A stretch of DNA of 26,862 nucleotides from Eubacteriales bacterium. Lineage in GTDB: Bacteria; Bacillota; Clostridia; Oscillospirales; Acutalibacteraceae. This document shows positions 1-7,440 of the stretch, in pieces (position 1 is the first letter of the stretch; every line of letters begins with the position of its first letter). The DNA is taken from positions 1-26,862 of the forward strand of contig JAUMXP010000002.1 in assembly GCA_030529125.1 (NCBI GenBank), in the 5' to 3' direction. The notes below the pieces were generated by a model. The model was not told where the DNA came from. It was given only the letters and a program-made list of their open reading frames with translations, and did no database searches. The position numbers were made by a program, and so were the translations under genes.

Positions 1-31
1 GCTATATATAAATGTATATATATCAGATTAA

Positions 32-2386
32 TTACTTAACCATCCACAGTTCCTTAGCATACTGAAGGATTGTTCTGTCAGAGCTAAACTGTGAGCAGTG
101 AGCAATGTTCTCAAGACACTTTGTGCCAAAGAGATTCTTGTCCTTGTAGTCACGGTTAACCTGAAGTTTAGCCTCGACGTACATTGGGAGATCGTAGAAC
201 AGGAAGTAGTGGTCAGCGATGTGCCAATGTGTACCATTTACAAGGCCGTTGTGAAGTTCAGCAAAGCTGCCCTCACCCTGAGCACCGTCGTCGTCGAATG
301 TGCCGTCAACAAGAGTATCAACAACTCTCTTGAGCATTGGGTTAGTCATGTAGATAGCCTTTGGATCGTAACCGCACTTCTTGAGGTTCTCGATGTCCTC
401 AACTCTGCCGCCGAAGATGTATTCGTTCTCTTCGCCTGCAGCCTGTGTAATCTCAACGTTAGCGCCATCGTAAGTACCGAGTGTTACAGCACCGTTGAAC
501 ATGAACTTCATGTTACCTGTACCAGAAGCCTCTGTACCAGCTGTTGAAATCTGCTCAGAAACATCAGCAGCAACAACGATCTTCTCAGCGTATGAAACGT
601 TATAGTTAGAAACGAAGATAACCTGGAGCTTGTCCTTTGTATCTGGGTCGTTGTTAACTAAATCAGCGATTTCGTTGATATATTTAATGATAGCCTTAGC
701 TCTTCTATAACCAGGAGCAGCCTTAGCACCGAAGATGAAGCAAGTTGGCTCAAAATCAGGTAACTTGCCGTCTTTGATCATGAAGTAGATCCACATGATA
801 GAGAAAGCGTTTAAAAGCTGACGCTTGTACTCGTGGAGACGCTTAACCTGTACGTCGAAGATAAACTTAGGATTGATTTCCTTATTTTCCATCTTCTTAA
901 CGTAAGCTGCGAGCTGCTTCTTCTTAGTAGCTTTGATCTTGTTGAATGCCTTAATAGCGTCCTTATCGATACACTGTGCGAGCTTGTCAACCTTAGCCAT
1001 ATCTCTCTGCCAACCATCGCCAACGCGCTCTGAGATGAAAGAAGAGAGCTCAGGGTTGCAAAGACCAAGCCATCTACGCTGTGTGATACCGTTTGTCTTA
1101 TTCTGGAAACGCTCAGGGTAAATCTTGTACCAATCGTTTAATACGTCGTTCTTCAGAATCTCTGTATGGATCCAAGCAACACCGTTAACGTAGCTTGAGC
1201 CATAGATTGCAAGTCTAGCCATGTGAACTCTATCGTCAGAGAGGATGCACATTCTGTGGATAGTACCATCATCCATACCTCTGCCCTTGAAATCATTCCA
1301 AAGACGCTCGTTGATGAGCTCGATGATGTGGTAAACCTCAGGAATAACATTCTTCATGAGGTAGATATCCCACTTCTCTAAAGCTTCAGCCATAACTGTG
1401 TGGTTAGTGTAAGCAAAAGTCTTCTGAGCGATCTGGAAAGCTTCCTCAAAGTTGATGCCCTCTAAACCTAAGAGTCTGATAAGCTCAGGGATACAGCATA
1501 CAGGGTGTGTATCGTTGAGCTGGATAGCAGCATGCTCACTAAAGTGTGAGAAATCGTTGCCGTATTTAGCCTTGTATCTCTTGATGATATCCTGAAGTGA
1601 AGCAGAACAGAAGAAGTACTGCTGCTTGAGTCTTAATACTTTACCTTCGTAAGTATTATCGTTTGGATAAAGAACCTTAGAGATATTCTCAGCATCGTTC
1701 TTTGATTTAACAGACTGATCGTACTGACCGTTGTTGAAAGAAATGAAGTCGAATTCTTCAACAGGCTCTGCCTGCCACAGTCTTAATGTGTTGATGTTCT
1801 TTGTGCCATAGCCGATAACAGCCATATCATAAGGTACAGCAACAACCTGTGTGTCAGCAAATTTAACTGTAACAGCCTCGTCAAGACGTCTTACTGACCA
1901 TGGATCTTCAAACTTCTGCCAGTGGTCAGCTACCTCAACCTGATAGCCGTCTTCGATGAGCTGTTTGAACAGACCATACTTGTAGCGGATACCGTAGCCG
2001 TCGAGTGGAACTTCCTGTGTAGCAGCTGAATCAAGGAAACATGCTGCAAGACGACCGAGACCACCGTTACCAAGAGCCATATCGTCAACGTCTTCAAATA
2101 CGTTGATGTCCATGCCCTTGCTCTTGAGCAGATCCTTAACCTCATCTAAAATACCGAGGCAGTAGAGGTTGTTGTATACCATTCTACCCATGAGGAATTC
2201 TGCAGAGAAATAGTATGCTCTTCTGTTGTTAGCGTGTTTTTTCTGAGATTTCTGCCAGTTGTCTGTAATCTCAGCCATAATAGCCTTACCAAGTACATAG
2301 TGAAGCTGTTCTAAAGTTAATTCCTTTGGTTTTTTACAGTATTCACTCTTCGCAATAGTGGTAAGCTGTTCCATAGTTATACCCAT
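32..2386 (-). CDS. glgP: Glycogen/maltodextrin phosphorylase (GT35)
   Basis: Cytosolic enzyme that cleaves alpha-1,4-glucan ends with phosphate, giving glucose-1-phosphate. The 784-residue product is full length for the family. The motif EASGTGNMKFM is at about residues 619-629, and K627 in it is the lysine that binds pyridoxal phosphate. Other family signatures are YFSAEFLMGR (59-68), ALGNGGLGRLAACFLDS (104-120), QLNDTHPV (289-296) and VKRLHEYKRQLLN (514-526). The start ATG at 2386 has GGAGGAG seven bases upstream, lying in the last codons of malQ. Only one base separates the malQ stop from this ATG, so the two genes are an operon and probably translationally coupled. No terminator is visible in the 31 bases left after the stop. 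The family call is very secure; preference for glycogen or maltodextrin cannot be read from sequence. Confidence 0.97.
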   Translation of the reverse strand: MGITMEQLTTIAKSEYCKKPKELTLEQLHYVLGKAIMAEITDNWQKSQKKHANNRRAYYFSAEFLMGRMVYNNLYCLGILDEVKDLLKSKGMDINVFEDVDDMALGNGGLGRLAACFLDSAATQEVPLDGYGIRYKYGLFKQLIEDGYQVEVADHWQKFEDPWSVRRLDEAVTVKFADTQVVAVPYDMAVIGYGTKNINTLRLWQAEPVEEFDFISFNNGQYDQSVKSKNDAENISKVLYPNDNTYEGKVLRLKQQYFFCSASLQDIIKRYKAKYGNDFSHFSEHAAIQLNDTHPVCCIPELIRLLGLEGINFEEAFQIAQKTFAYTNHTVMAEALEKWDIYLMKNVIPEVYHIIELINERLWNDFKGRGMDDGTIHRMCILSDDRVHMARLAIYGSSYVNGVAWIHTEILKNDVLNDWYKIYPERFQNKTNGITQRRWLGLCNPELSSFISERVGDGWQRDMAKVDKLAQCIDKDAIKAFNKIKATKKKQLAAYVKKMENKEINPKFIFDVQVKRLHEYKRQLLNAFSIMWIYFMIKDGKLPDFEPTCFIFGAKAAPGYRRAKAIIKYINEIADLVNNDPDTKDKLQVIFVSNYNVSYAEKIVVAADVSEQISTAGTEASGTGNMKFMFNGAVTLGTYDGANVEITQAAGEENEYIFGGRVEDIENLKKCGYDPKAIYMTNPMLKRVVDTLVDGTFDDDGAQGEGSFAELHNGLVNGTHWHIADHYFLFYDLPMYVEAKLQVNRDYKDKNLFGTKCLENIAHCSQFSSDRTILQYAKELWMVK

Positions 2387-2387
2387 T

Positions 2388-3881
2388 TTAGTTCTCCTCC
2401 ATTCTAGAGTATCTTTGTACTAATTCGTTAAGTTTATTTGCAAGATCTTTAGTTAGCATTGAAGCGTCAACTCTCCATGTCCAGTTGCCACCGAGTGTTG
2501 ATGGAATGTTGATTCTAGCCTCTGAACCTAAGCCCAGAATGTCCTGCATCTGAACGATACAGAATTTAGCAACACTTGCATAGCAAGTCTCAATCAATTT
2601 CCAGCAGAAGTCATCTGAATCGGAAATGTTGCAGTACTGCTTAGCAAAGTCGATTTCTTCCTGTGGAGCTGTCTGGAGCCAGCCGTTGACTGTGTCGTTG
2701 TCGTGTGTACCTGTATATACAACACAGTTTTCTGTATATCTATGTGGTAAGAAGTCATTGTCCCAGCCATCGCCAAAACCAAACTGGAGTACCTTCATAC
2801 CAGGATAACCTGAATCTTTTAAGAGCTGCTTAACGCTGTCGAAAAGCTCGCCAAGGTCTTCAGCAACAATCGGAATATCGCCTAAAGCTTCTCTGAGTTT
2901 ATTGAAGAAGTCGATTCCAGGACCGATTTTCCACTCGCCGTTGATAGCATTCTCAGCAGGATATGGAATAGCATAATATGTGTCAAAAGCTCTGAAGTGG
3001 TCGATTCTTGTGATGTCGAAAAGCTGTGATGCAGCTGCAACACGCTTAACCCACCATTCATAGCCTGTGCTCTTTAAGTATTCCCAGTCATACAGAGGGT
3101 TACCCCACAACTGACCTGTCTCTGAGAAATAATCCGGAGGACAACCTGCAACACATACAGGCTCGCGGTTTTCATCTAACCAGAAAACCTCAGGGTTAGC
3201 CCATGTGTCAGCGCTATCCATAGCAACATAGATAGGCATATCGCCTAAAATCTCGATGCCGAGTGAGTTTACATATGCTCTGAAATCAGCCCACTGGGTA
3301 TAGAATTCAAACTGAACCCATTTCCAGAAGTCGATTTCGCTTTTATATTTACGCTCGTACTTTTTGATAGCTGCTTCTTTTCTAAGCTTGATGTCTTCGT
3401 CAGGCCACTGAGTCCAAGCCTGCATATCGAAGCCCTTCTTTACAGCCATGTAAAGAGCGTAATCCTTGATCCATGAAGCGTTCTTACGTTTGAATGAGTT
3501 AAACGCTTTCTGTTCTTCGTTGTTCTTGAAGTTCTCGTACGCAATTTGAAGAACCTCAAAACGGCTGTTGTAGATTTTCTCGTAATCAATGTAGCCGTCA
3601 TCACAGCCCCAATCGTATTTTGACAGCTGGGACTTTTTCAAAAGCTTCTTTGATACTAAAGTATCAAGATCGATCATGTAAGGGTTTCCTGCGTAGGTAG
3701 AGAAAGACTGGTAAGGTGAATCACCATAACTTGTAGGACCTACAGGGAGAATCTGCCACACTTTCTGACCTGAAGCTTTTAAGAAATCTGCAAATTTTCT
3801 TGCTTCCTTACCTATAGTGCCTATACCGTAAGGCGAACTAAGGGAAGTAATCGGCATGAGTATTCCGGCAACTCTGGCCAT
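2388..3881 (-). CDS. malQ: 4-alpha-glucanotransferase (amylomaltase, GH77)
   Basis: Disproportionating enzyme that moves glucan segments between maltodextrins and releases glucose, making longer chains for GlgP. The product has 497 residues, usual for bacterial MalQ. GH77 catalytic residues are visible: the nucleophile D294 in TRIDHFRAF, the acid/base E341 in IVAEDLGEL, and D394 in GTHDNDT. The N-terminal GILMPITSLSSPYGIGTIG block is typical of the family. An in-frame ATG 18 bases upstream (3899) was rejected because the Shine-Dalgarno AGGAG lies downstream of it and is correctly spaced for the ATG at 3881. First gene of the malQ-glgP operon, behind the promoter at 3967-3995. Confidence 0.96.
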   Translation of the reverse strand: MARVAGILMPITSLSSPYGIGTIGKEARKFADFLKASGQKVWQILPVGPTSYGDSPYQSFSTYAGNPYMIDLDTLVSKKLLKKSQLSKYDWGCDDGYIDYEKIYNSRFEVLQIAYENFKNNEEQKAFNSFKRKNASWIKDYALYMAVKKGFDMQAWTQWPDEDIKLRKEAAIKKYERKYKSEIDFWKWVQFEFYTQWADFRAYVNSLGIEILGDMPIYVAMDSADTWANPEVFWLDENREPVCVAGCPPDYFSETGQLWGNPLYDWEYLKSTGYEWWVKRVAAASQLFDITRIDHFRAFDTYYAIPYPAENAINGEWKIGPGIDFFNKLREALGDIPIVAEDLGELFDSVKQLLKDSGYPGMKVLQFGFGDGWDNDFLPHRYTENCVVYTGTHDNDTVNGWLQTAPQEEIDFAKQYCNISDSDDFCWKLIETCYASVAKFCIVQMQDILGLGSEARINIPSTLGGNWTWRVDASMLTKDLANKLNELVQRYSRMEEN

Positions 3882-3966
3882 AAAATCAACTCCTGTCATT
3901 AATATTTATCAACAAAAATGTGTAATGTAAAATGATGTTATACCCCATAGTAAAACATACAGGATT

Positions 3967-3995
3967 ATAATACCATATAAAGGTTTAAAAGACAA
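3967..3995 (-). promoter_or_regulatory. Promoter of malQ-glgP
   Basis: On the minus strand, -35 TTGTCT (3990-3995) and -10 TATTAT (3967-3972) are separated by exactly 17 bases. They lie between the cinA-like stop and malQ, about 85 bases before the malQ start. No obvious operator palindrome is seen. Confidence 0.6.
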
Positions 3996-4004
3996 GCTTT
4001 TTTA

Positions 4005-4541
4005 CTATATTTCATCAATTTCGTGAAGAGCATAAAAAAGTGCACATGCACTTGCAAGCTCTCTTATTCTGTCACGCTGGGGTTGTAGTCCCTGAGCAAG
4101 GGTGACTTTGTGCGAGAGAAGTTTGTCTTTAGTGCTTATTCCGATATACACAAGTCCTACTGGCTTGTACTGTGAACCGCCCATCGGTCCTGCTATTCCG
4201 GTAGTGGATATGCCGATGTCAGCACCGCTTAGAATTCTCACTCCGCGTGCCATCTCCATAGCTGTTTTGTCAGATACAGCACCGTAGGTTGAGAGCGTCT
4301 CTTCTTTTACATTGAGAAGCTTCATTTTTATCTGATTTGCATAGGTGCATACGCCACAGTCAAAGACTGACGATGACCCACTAATATCTGTAATCAGCTT
4401 TGAGATCATTCCGCCTGTACAGCTCTCTGCAGTAGCAATCTTCAACGATTTTTTATTCAGTGCATCTACTACCATAGTACTTAGCTTGTCTATATCAATA
4501 TTCTCTTTTTCTAAAAGATCCAGAAATTCCTGTGCTTTCAT
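4005..4541 (-). CDS. pncC: Stand-alone CinA C-terminal domain protein (nicotinamide-nucleotide amidase, PncC type)
   Basis: This family deamidates nicotinamide mononucleotide to nicotinate mononucleotide, recycling NAD by-products such as those of DNA ligase. The 178 residues match only the C-terminal CinA domain; the N-terminal MoCF-like half is absent, as in other PncC-type proteins. Motifs are ATAESCTGG with the probable nucleophile S40, and TGIAGPMGG at 114-122. The first 25 residues are a short extra helical segment before the domain. The start ATG has AGGAG seven bases upstream. The gene diverges from rsmE across a 118-base gap. Domain identity is strong; enzymatic specificity is by homology. 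Confidence 0.9.
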   Translation of the reverse strand: MKAQEFLDLLEKENIDIDKLSTMVVDALNKKSLKIATAESCTGGMISKLITDISGSSSVFDCGVCTYANQIKMKLLNVKEETLSTYGAVSDKTAMEMARGVRILSGADIGISTTGIAGPMGGSQYKPVGLVYIGISTKDKLLSHKVTLAQGLQPQRDRIRELASACALFYALHEIDEI

Positions 4542-4577
4542 ATCTTATCTCCTGTTCTTTGACATAAATTTACATTT

Positions 4578-4606
4578 ATACTAACATCAAACGCAAAATA
4601 TTGCAA
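4578..4606 (-). promoter_or_regulatory. Putative promoter of the cinA-like gene
   Basis: Minus-strand -35 TTGCAA (4601-4606) and -10 TAGTAT (4578-4583) with 17-base spacing. The -35 hexamer is self-complementary and also serves the divergent rsmE promoter. The -10 is imperfect; an alternative TATAAA lies three bases further along with less favourable spacing. Confidence 0.42.
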
Positions 4607-4629
4607 TTATCAACGACATCTGTTATTAT
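4601..4629 (+). promoter_or_regulatory. Promoter of rsmE-mtnN
   Basis: -35 TTGCAA (4601-4606) and -10 TATTAT (4624-4629) with a 17-base spacer, about 30 bases before the rsmE start. Confidence 0.6.
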
Positions 4630-4659
4630 TTTTTTAACATTTGCAATAGGAGAAAACTT

Positions 4660-5385
4660 ATGGCATGGTTTTTTACACCCGTAATATCGGGCGATAAATT
4701 TGAGATAACAGGTGAAGACGCACGCCACATCTCAAAATCACTGAGGATGAAAATCGGCGAGGCGCTCACCCTGTGCACCACTGACGGCAAACGTCACGAA
4801 TGCGAGATAGAGAGTTTCACTGTCGACAGCGTTATTGTCAACGTGCTCTCTTCTACCGTTTGTGAACAGGAACCAAGCGTGAAAATCACCTTGTTTATGG
4901 CACTGACTAAAGGCGATAAAATGGACGATATTGTTCAGAAATCCGTAGAACTCGGTGTCTATGAAATTGTGCCTGTGCTGACATCAAGATGCATCTCTCG
5001 TCCTGATGAAAAACAGATGAAAAAGAAAGTAGCACGATGGCAAAAAATTGCCGATAATGCGGCTTCACAGTCACGACGCGGTATCATACCTAATGTACGC
5101 GATATGCTCACGCTCAAAGAAGCATCAGCACTGTGTAAAAACTTCGACAAAGCAATAGTTTTTTATGAATGCGGCGGCGAAAAGCTACGCGATATAATAA
5201 ACGAAAACGCTAAGACTATCGCTATGTTTGTAGGTTCTGAGGGTGGTTTTGAAGAAAGTGAAATCGAACTTCTTAAAGAAAACTCGGTTATCCCTACCAC
5301 CTTAGGCGCTCGTATACTGCGCGCACAGACTGCCCCTATTGCAGGTATCACAGCTATAATGTATCAGACTAAGAATTTGGAGTAA
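4660..5385 (+). CDS. rsmE: 16S rRNA (uracil1498-N3)-methyltransferase
   Basis: SPOUT-class SAM-dependent enzyme that methylates U1498 of 16S rRNA in the 30S subunit. The 241-residue product has an N-terminal PUA-like part (about 1-70), including the HISKSLRMKIGE segment, and a C-terminal trefoil-knot domain. The knot motifs VGSEGGFEESEIE (191-203) and LGARILRAQTA (215-225) are typical. ALTKGDKMDDIVQKSVELGV (81-100) is the conserved interdomain signature. The start has GGAG eight bases upstream. mtnN follows after four bases, so the two are co-transcribed. In many Firmicutes rsmE follows prmA behind dnaJ; here it is on the opposite strand and about 2.7 kb from prmA. Confidence 0.96.
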   Translation: MAWFFTPVISGDKFEITGEDARHISKSLRMKIGEALTLCTTDGKRHECEIESFTVDSVIVNVLSSTVCEQEPSVKITLFMALTKGDKMDDIVQKSVELGVYEIVPVLTSRCISRPDEKQMKKKVARWQKIADNAASQSRRGIIPNVRDMLTLKEASALCKNFDKAIVFYECGGEKLRDIINENAKTIAMFVGSEGGFEESEIELLKENSVIPTTLGARILRAQTAPIAGITAIMYQTKNLE

Positions 5386-5389
5386 AATT

Positions 5390-6085
5390 ATGATTGGAAT
5401 TATTTGTGCTCTTTCAATTGAAGTTGAAGGAATCGCCCAATTGCTTGAAAACAAAAAGGAAGAAACTTTCGCAAAGATGAAGTATATCAGTGGCACCATA
5501 AACGGCAAGGATGTAGTCATGACTGAATGCGGTATCGGCAAGGTCAATGCCGCTATGAGTACACAGATTATGATTGATAAATACAGCCCTGGAGTCATAG
5601 TAAACTCTGGTATCGCAGGCTCTATCTCAAGAGAGCTTAAAATTGGCGACATAGTCATTTCCAAAGACTGTGTTCAGCACGACTTTGACGGCACACAGAT
5701 GGGTGACCCTAAGGGACTTATCCAGTACAACGACGAAACAAGAATCGATATTCCTATAAGCGAGGAGATTGCACAGAAGCTATTTGAAGCGTGCAAGGAT
5801 TTAGAAAACACCAACGTCTTGCTTGGACGAATCGCAACAGGCGATATCTTCGTAGCAGAAAAAGCTATGCGTAGTGCTATAGCACAGGAATTCTCAGCAC
5901 TTGCGTGCGAAATGGAGGGCGGCTCTGTCGCTCAGGTTTGTTATCGAAACGATGTTCCGTGTGCAATTTTGCGTTGTATCTCTGACGACTTCGACGAAAA
6001 CCAGTTCATGGACTTTATGCAGTTCCGTATTGTTGCGGCTGATAAATCAATTACGGCTATCAAGAATTTTCTGCAGCTTGTCTGA
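5390..6085 (+). CDS. mtnN: 5'-methylthioadenosine/S-adenosylhomocysteine nucleosidase
   Basis: Cleaves the adenine-ribose bond of methylthioadenosine and S-adenosylhomocysteine, removing inhibitory by-products of SAM reactions. The 231-residue product has the family core: GIICALSIEVEGI with the probable catalytic acid E11, NSGIAGSI (72-79), ACEMEGGSVAQVC (172-184) with ribose-contacting M175/E176, and RCISDDFDE with the adenine-binding D199. Pairing with the SAM-dependent RsmE is metabolically sensible, since methyltransferases make SAH. The Shine-Dalgarno GGAG lies in the last codons of rsmE. The last 39 bases overlap tail-to-tail with the minus-strand PH-domain gene, and the probable terminator for this operon lies inside that gene at 6217-6248. 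Confidence 0.95.
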   Translation: MIGIICALSIEVEGIAQLLENKKEETFAKMKYISGTINGKDVVMTECGIGKVNAAMSTQIMIDKYSPGVIVNSGIAGSISRELKIGDIVISKDCVQHDFDGTQMGDPKGLIQYNDETRIDIPISEEIAQKLFEACKDLENTNVLLGRIATGDIFVAEKAMRSAIAQEFSALACEMEGGSVAQVCYRNDVPCAILRCISDDFDENQFMDFMQFRIVAADKSITAIKNFLQLV

Positions 6086-6466
6086 TTTTTCAATCGGTAC
6101 GAATGACAGCCTCACCACACTACCCTGTACATGAAAATATATTGTGCACAGCTTAAACCACCGATGCACAAAATTCTCGTGAATTGTGATGGTGCTTATC
6201 TTGTCAATATATATCAGGTGTCTTCTTTTAAAGAGGGCACCTTTTTTTATTATTATCACTCCGTCTGCAATAAAGTACTGATAGTGCCTGAAAAACAGCA
6301 CGATGTACACATACGAGCCTACTACCGCGGTTATTAAAAGTGCAACTAAAATTACGATGAAATCGTCACGCCCTAGCCCAAAAAACGCAAACGACCCTTG
6401 CGCTACTGTGACCGCAGTCGCGTATATTCCCATCGCGGCTTTTGCTTTTTGTGGGAGTTCTTCCAT
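6047..6466 (-). CDS. Bacterial PH-domain (YdbS/YdbT-like) membrane protein
   Basis: Small membrane protein of unknown function. With the ATG at 6466 it has 139 residues: an N-terminal cytoplasmic stretch, two hydrophobic segments (about 12-30 and 36-60), then a bacterial PH-type beta domain with the pattern YQYFIADGVIIIKKGALFKRR followed by HLIYIDKISTITIHE. That pattern is typical of bPH proteins in Firmicutes. An in-frame GTG at 6490 is possible, but its AGGAGG is part of the mrp terminator stem. The ATG at 6466 has GGTGAT four bases upstream, which can also pair with 16S rRNA. The 3' end overlaps mtnN by 39 bases, and the plus-strand terminator of mtnN lies antisense within this gene. Confidence 0.75.
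   Translation of the reverse strand: MEELPQKAKAAMGIYATAVTVAQGSFAFFGLGRDDFIVILVALLITAVVGSYVYIVLFFRHYQYFIADGVIIIKKGALFKRRHLIYIDKISTITIHENFVHRWFKLCTIYFHVQGSVVRLSFVPIEKSDKLQKILDSRN
6217..6248 (+). terminator. Intrinsic terminator of rsmE-mtnN, inside the antisense PH gene
   Basis: GGTGTCTTC (6217-6225) pairs with GAGGGCACC (6233-6241) in a 9-base-pair stem with two G-U pairs and a 7-base loop, followed by seven T. It lies about 130 bases past the mtnN stop and within the coding region of the minus-strand PH-domain gene. Confidence 0.7.
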
Positions 6467-6490
6467 AATATCACCGTAAATATTATGCAC

Positions 6491-6519
6491 AAAAAAAGCG
6501 CCTCCTAATTAGGAAGCGC
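6491..6519 (-). terminator. Intrinsic terminator of mrp
   Basis: On the minus strand GCGCTTCCT pairs with AGGAGGCGC (9 base pairs, one G-U) around an AATT loop, followed by seven T (6491-6497). It starts 12 bases after the mrp stop. The 3' arm contains AGGAGG, which could also look like a ribosome binding site for a GTG at 6490. Confidence 0.85.
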
Positions 6520-6531
6520 AATTTTTATATC

Positions 6532-7365
6532 TTATTTTACTTTGAGTGTGTCTTCGATAGTGTTAACAGCATTCTCAAAATAGTCGCCTACAAAAAGTTC
6601 GATAGAACCAGTATCAACGCACTTTGCAAGAGAATCGTCCATAGGAACCTTTGCGAGCACCTGTGTAGAGAACTGTTCTGCTATCTCGTCAATGTGGCTA
6701 TCGCCGAAAATCTTGTGCTGAGTATTACACTGTTTGCACAAGAAGTAGCTCATATTCTCTACTACACCAAGTACAGGAATATTCATCATATCAGCCATCT
6801 TCATAGCCTTTGAAACTATCATAGACACAAGCTCCTGCGGAGATGTAACCACAATAATTCCGTCAAGCGGAAGGGACTGGAATACAGTCAGCGGTACGTC
6901 ACCTGTTCCCGGAGGCATATCAACAAACATATAGTCAACATCTTTCCAGATAACATCGCTCCAGAACTGCTTAACTGTGCCCGCAATAACAGGGCCACGC
7001 CATACTACTGGGTCAGTGTCATTTTCTAAAAGCAGGTTAACTGACATAATGTCGATACCAGTTTTTGTAGTCTGTGGCAGGATGCCGAATTCGTTACCTC
7101 TTGCCTTTTCTTTCACACCGAAGGCTTTAGGAATAGACGGACCTGTGATGTCAGCATCAAGCACTGCGGTCTTATATCCTCTGCGGTTGAGCTCAACAGC
7201 TAAAGCTGATGTAACTAAACTCTTACCTACACCGCCTTTGCCCGATACAATACCGATAACCTTCTTAACTGAGCTCATAGGATTGAGCTTTTCGATTAAA
7301 TCCTGTGGTTCTGTACGAGAAGCGCAGTTTTCTGAGCAGCTCGAACAATCATGTGTACATCCCAT
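6532..7365 (-). CDS. mrp: Mrp/Nbp35-type P-loop ATPase, iron-sulfur cluster carrier
   Basis: Cytosolic ATPase of the Mrp/ApbC/Nbp35 family, which binds and transfers [4Fe-4S] clusters. The 277-residue product starts with a cysteine-rich Nbp35-like segment (C3, C7, C10, C14). The deviant Walker A motif SGKGGVGKS is at 41-49, the switch motif DADITGPSIPKAFG at 70-83, and MPPGTGD at 150-156. The cluster-binding pair C210-K-Q-C213 sits in MSYFLCKQC. The N-terminal cysteines suggest two cluster sites, as in eukaryotic Nbp35 and many anaerobe homologues. The start has AGAGG eight bases upstream. A large set of Fe-S proteins (Rnf) is encoded in the same window, but co-regulation is not shown. Confidence 0.94.
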   Translation of the reverse strand: MGCTHDCSSCSENCASRTEPQDLIEKLNPMSSVKKVIGIVSGKGGVGKSLVTSALAVELNRRGYKTAVLDADITGPSIPKAFGVKEKARGNEFGILPQTTKTGIDIMSVNLLLENDTDPVVWRGPVIAGTVKQFWSDVIWKDVDYMFVDMPPGTGDVPLTVFQSLPLDGIIVVTSPQELVSMIVSKAMKMADMMNIPVLGVVENMSYFLCKQCNTQHKIFGDSHIDEIAEQFSTQVLAKVPMDDSLAKCVDTGSIELFVGDYFENAVNTIEDTLKVK

Positions 7366-7389
7366 TTAAATTACCTCTTTCCAAAACAC

Positions 7390-7411
7390 AGGGCGAACCT
7401 CAGTCCGCCCT
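7390..7411 (-). terminator. Stem-loop between the acidic-tail gene and mrp, possible weak terminator
   Basis: On the minus strand AGGGCGGA pairs with TTCGCCCT (8 base pairs, one G-U) around a 6-base loop, followed by GTGTTTT. The U-run is broken, so this may be a partial terminator or an mRNA processing site upstream of mrp. Confidence 0.45.
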
Positions 7412-7440
7412 AATTTTACTTATGTGATTAATATTAAAAA

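Noticed and set aside
3..24. AT-alternating TATATA stretch after glgP as a terminator or origin feature
   Set aside because: No G/C-containing stem and no T-run; too close to the window edge to interpret.
98..547. Open frame of 149 codons on the plus strand
   Set aside because: It lies wholly antisense to glgP, has no ribosome binding site, and its composition follows from glgP codon bias.
3882..3899. Six-codon N-terminal extension of MalQ
   Set aside because: The ribosome binding site lies inside this extension and fits the downstream ATG.
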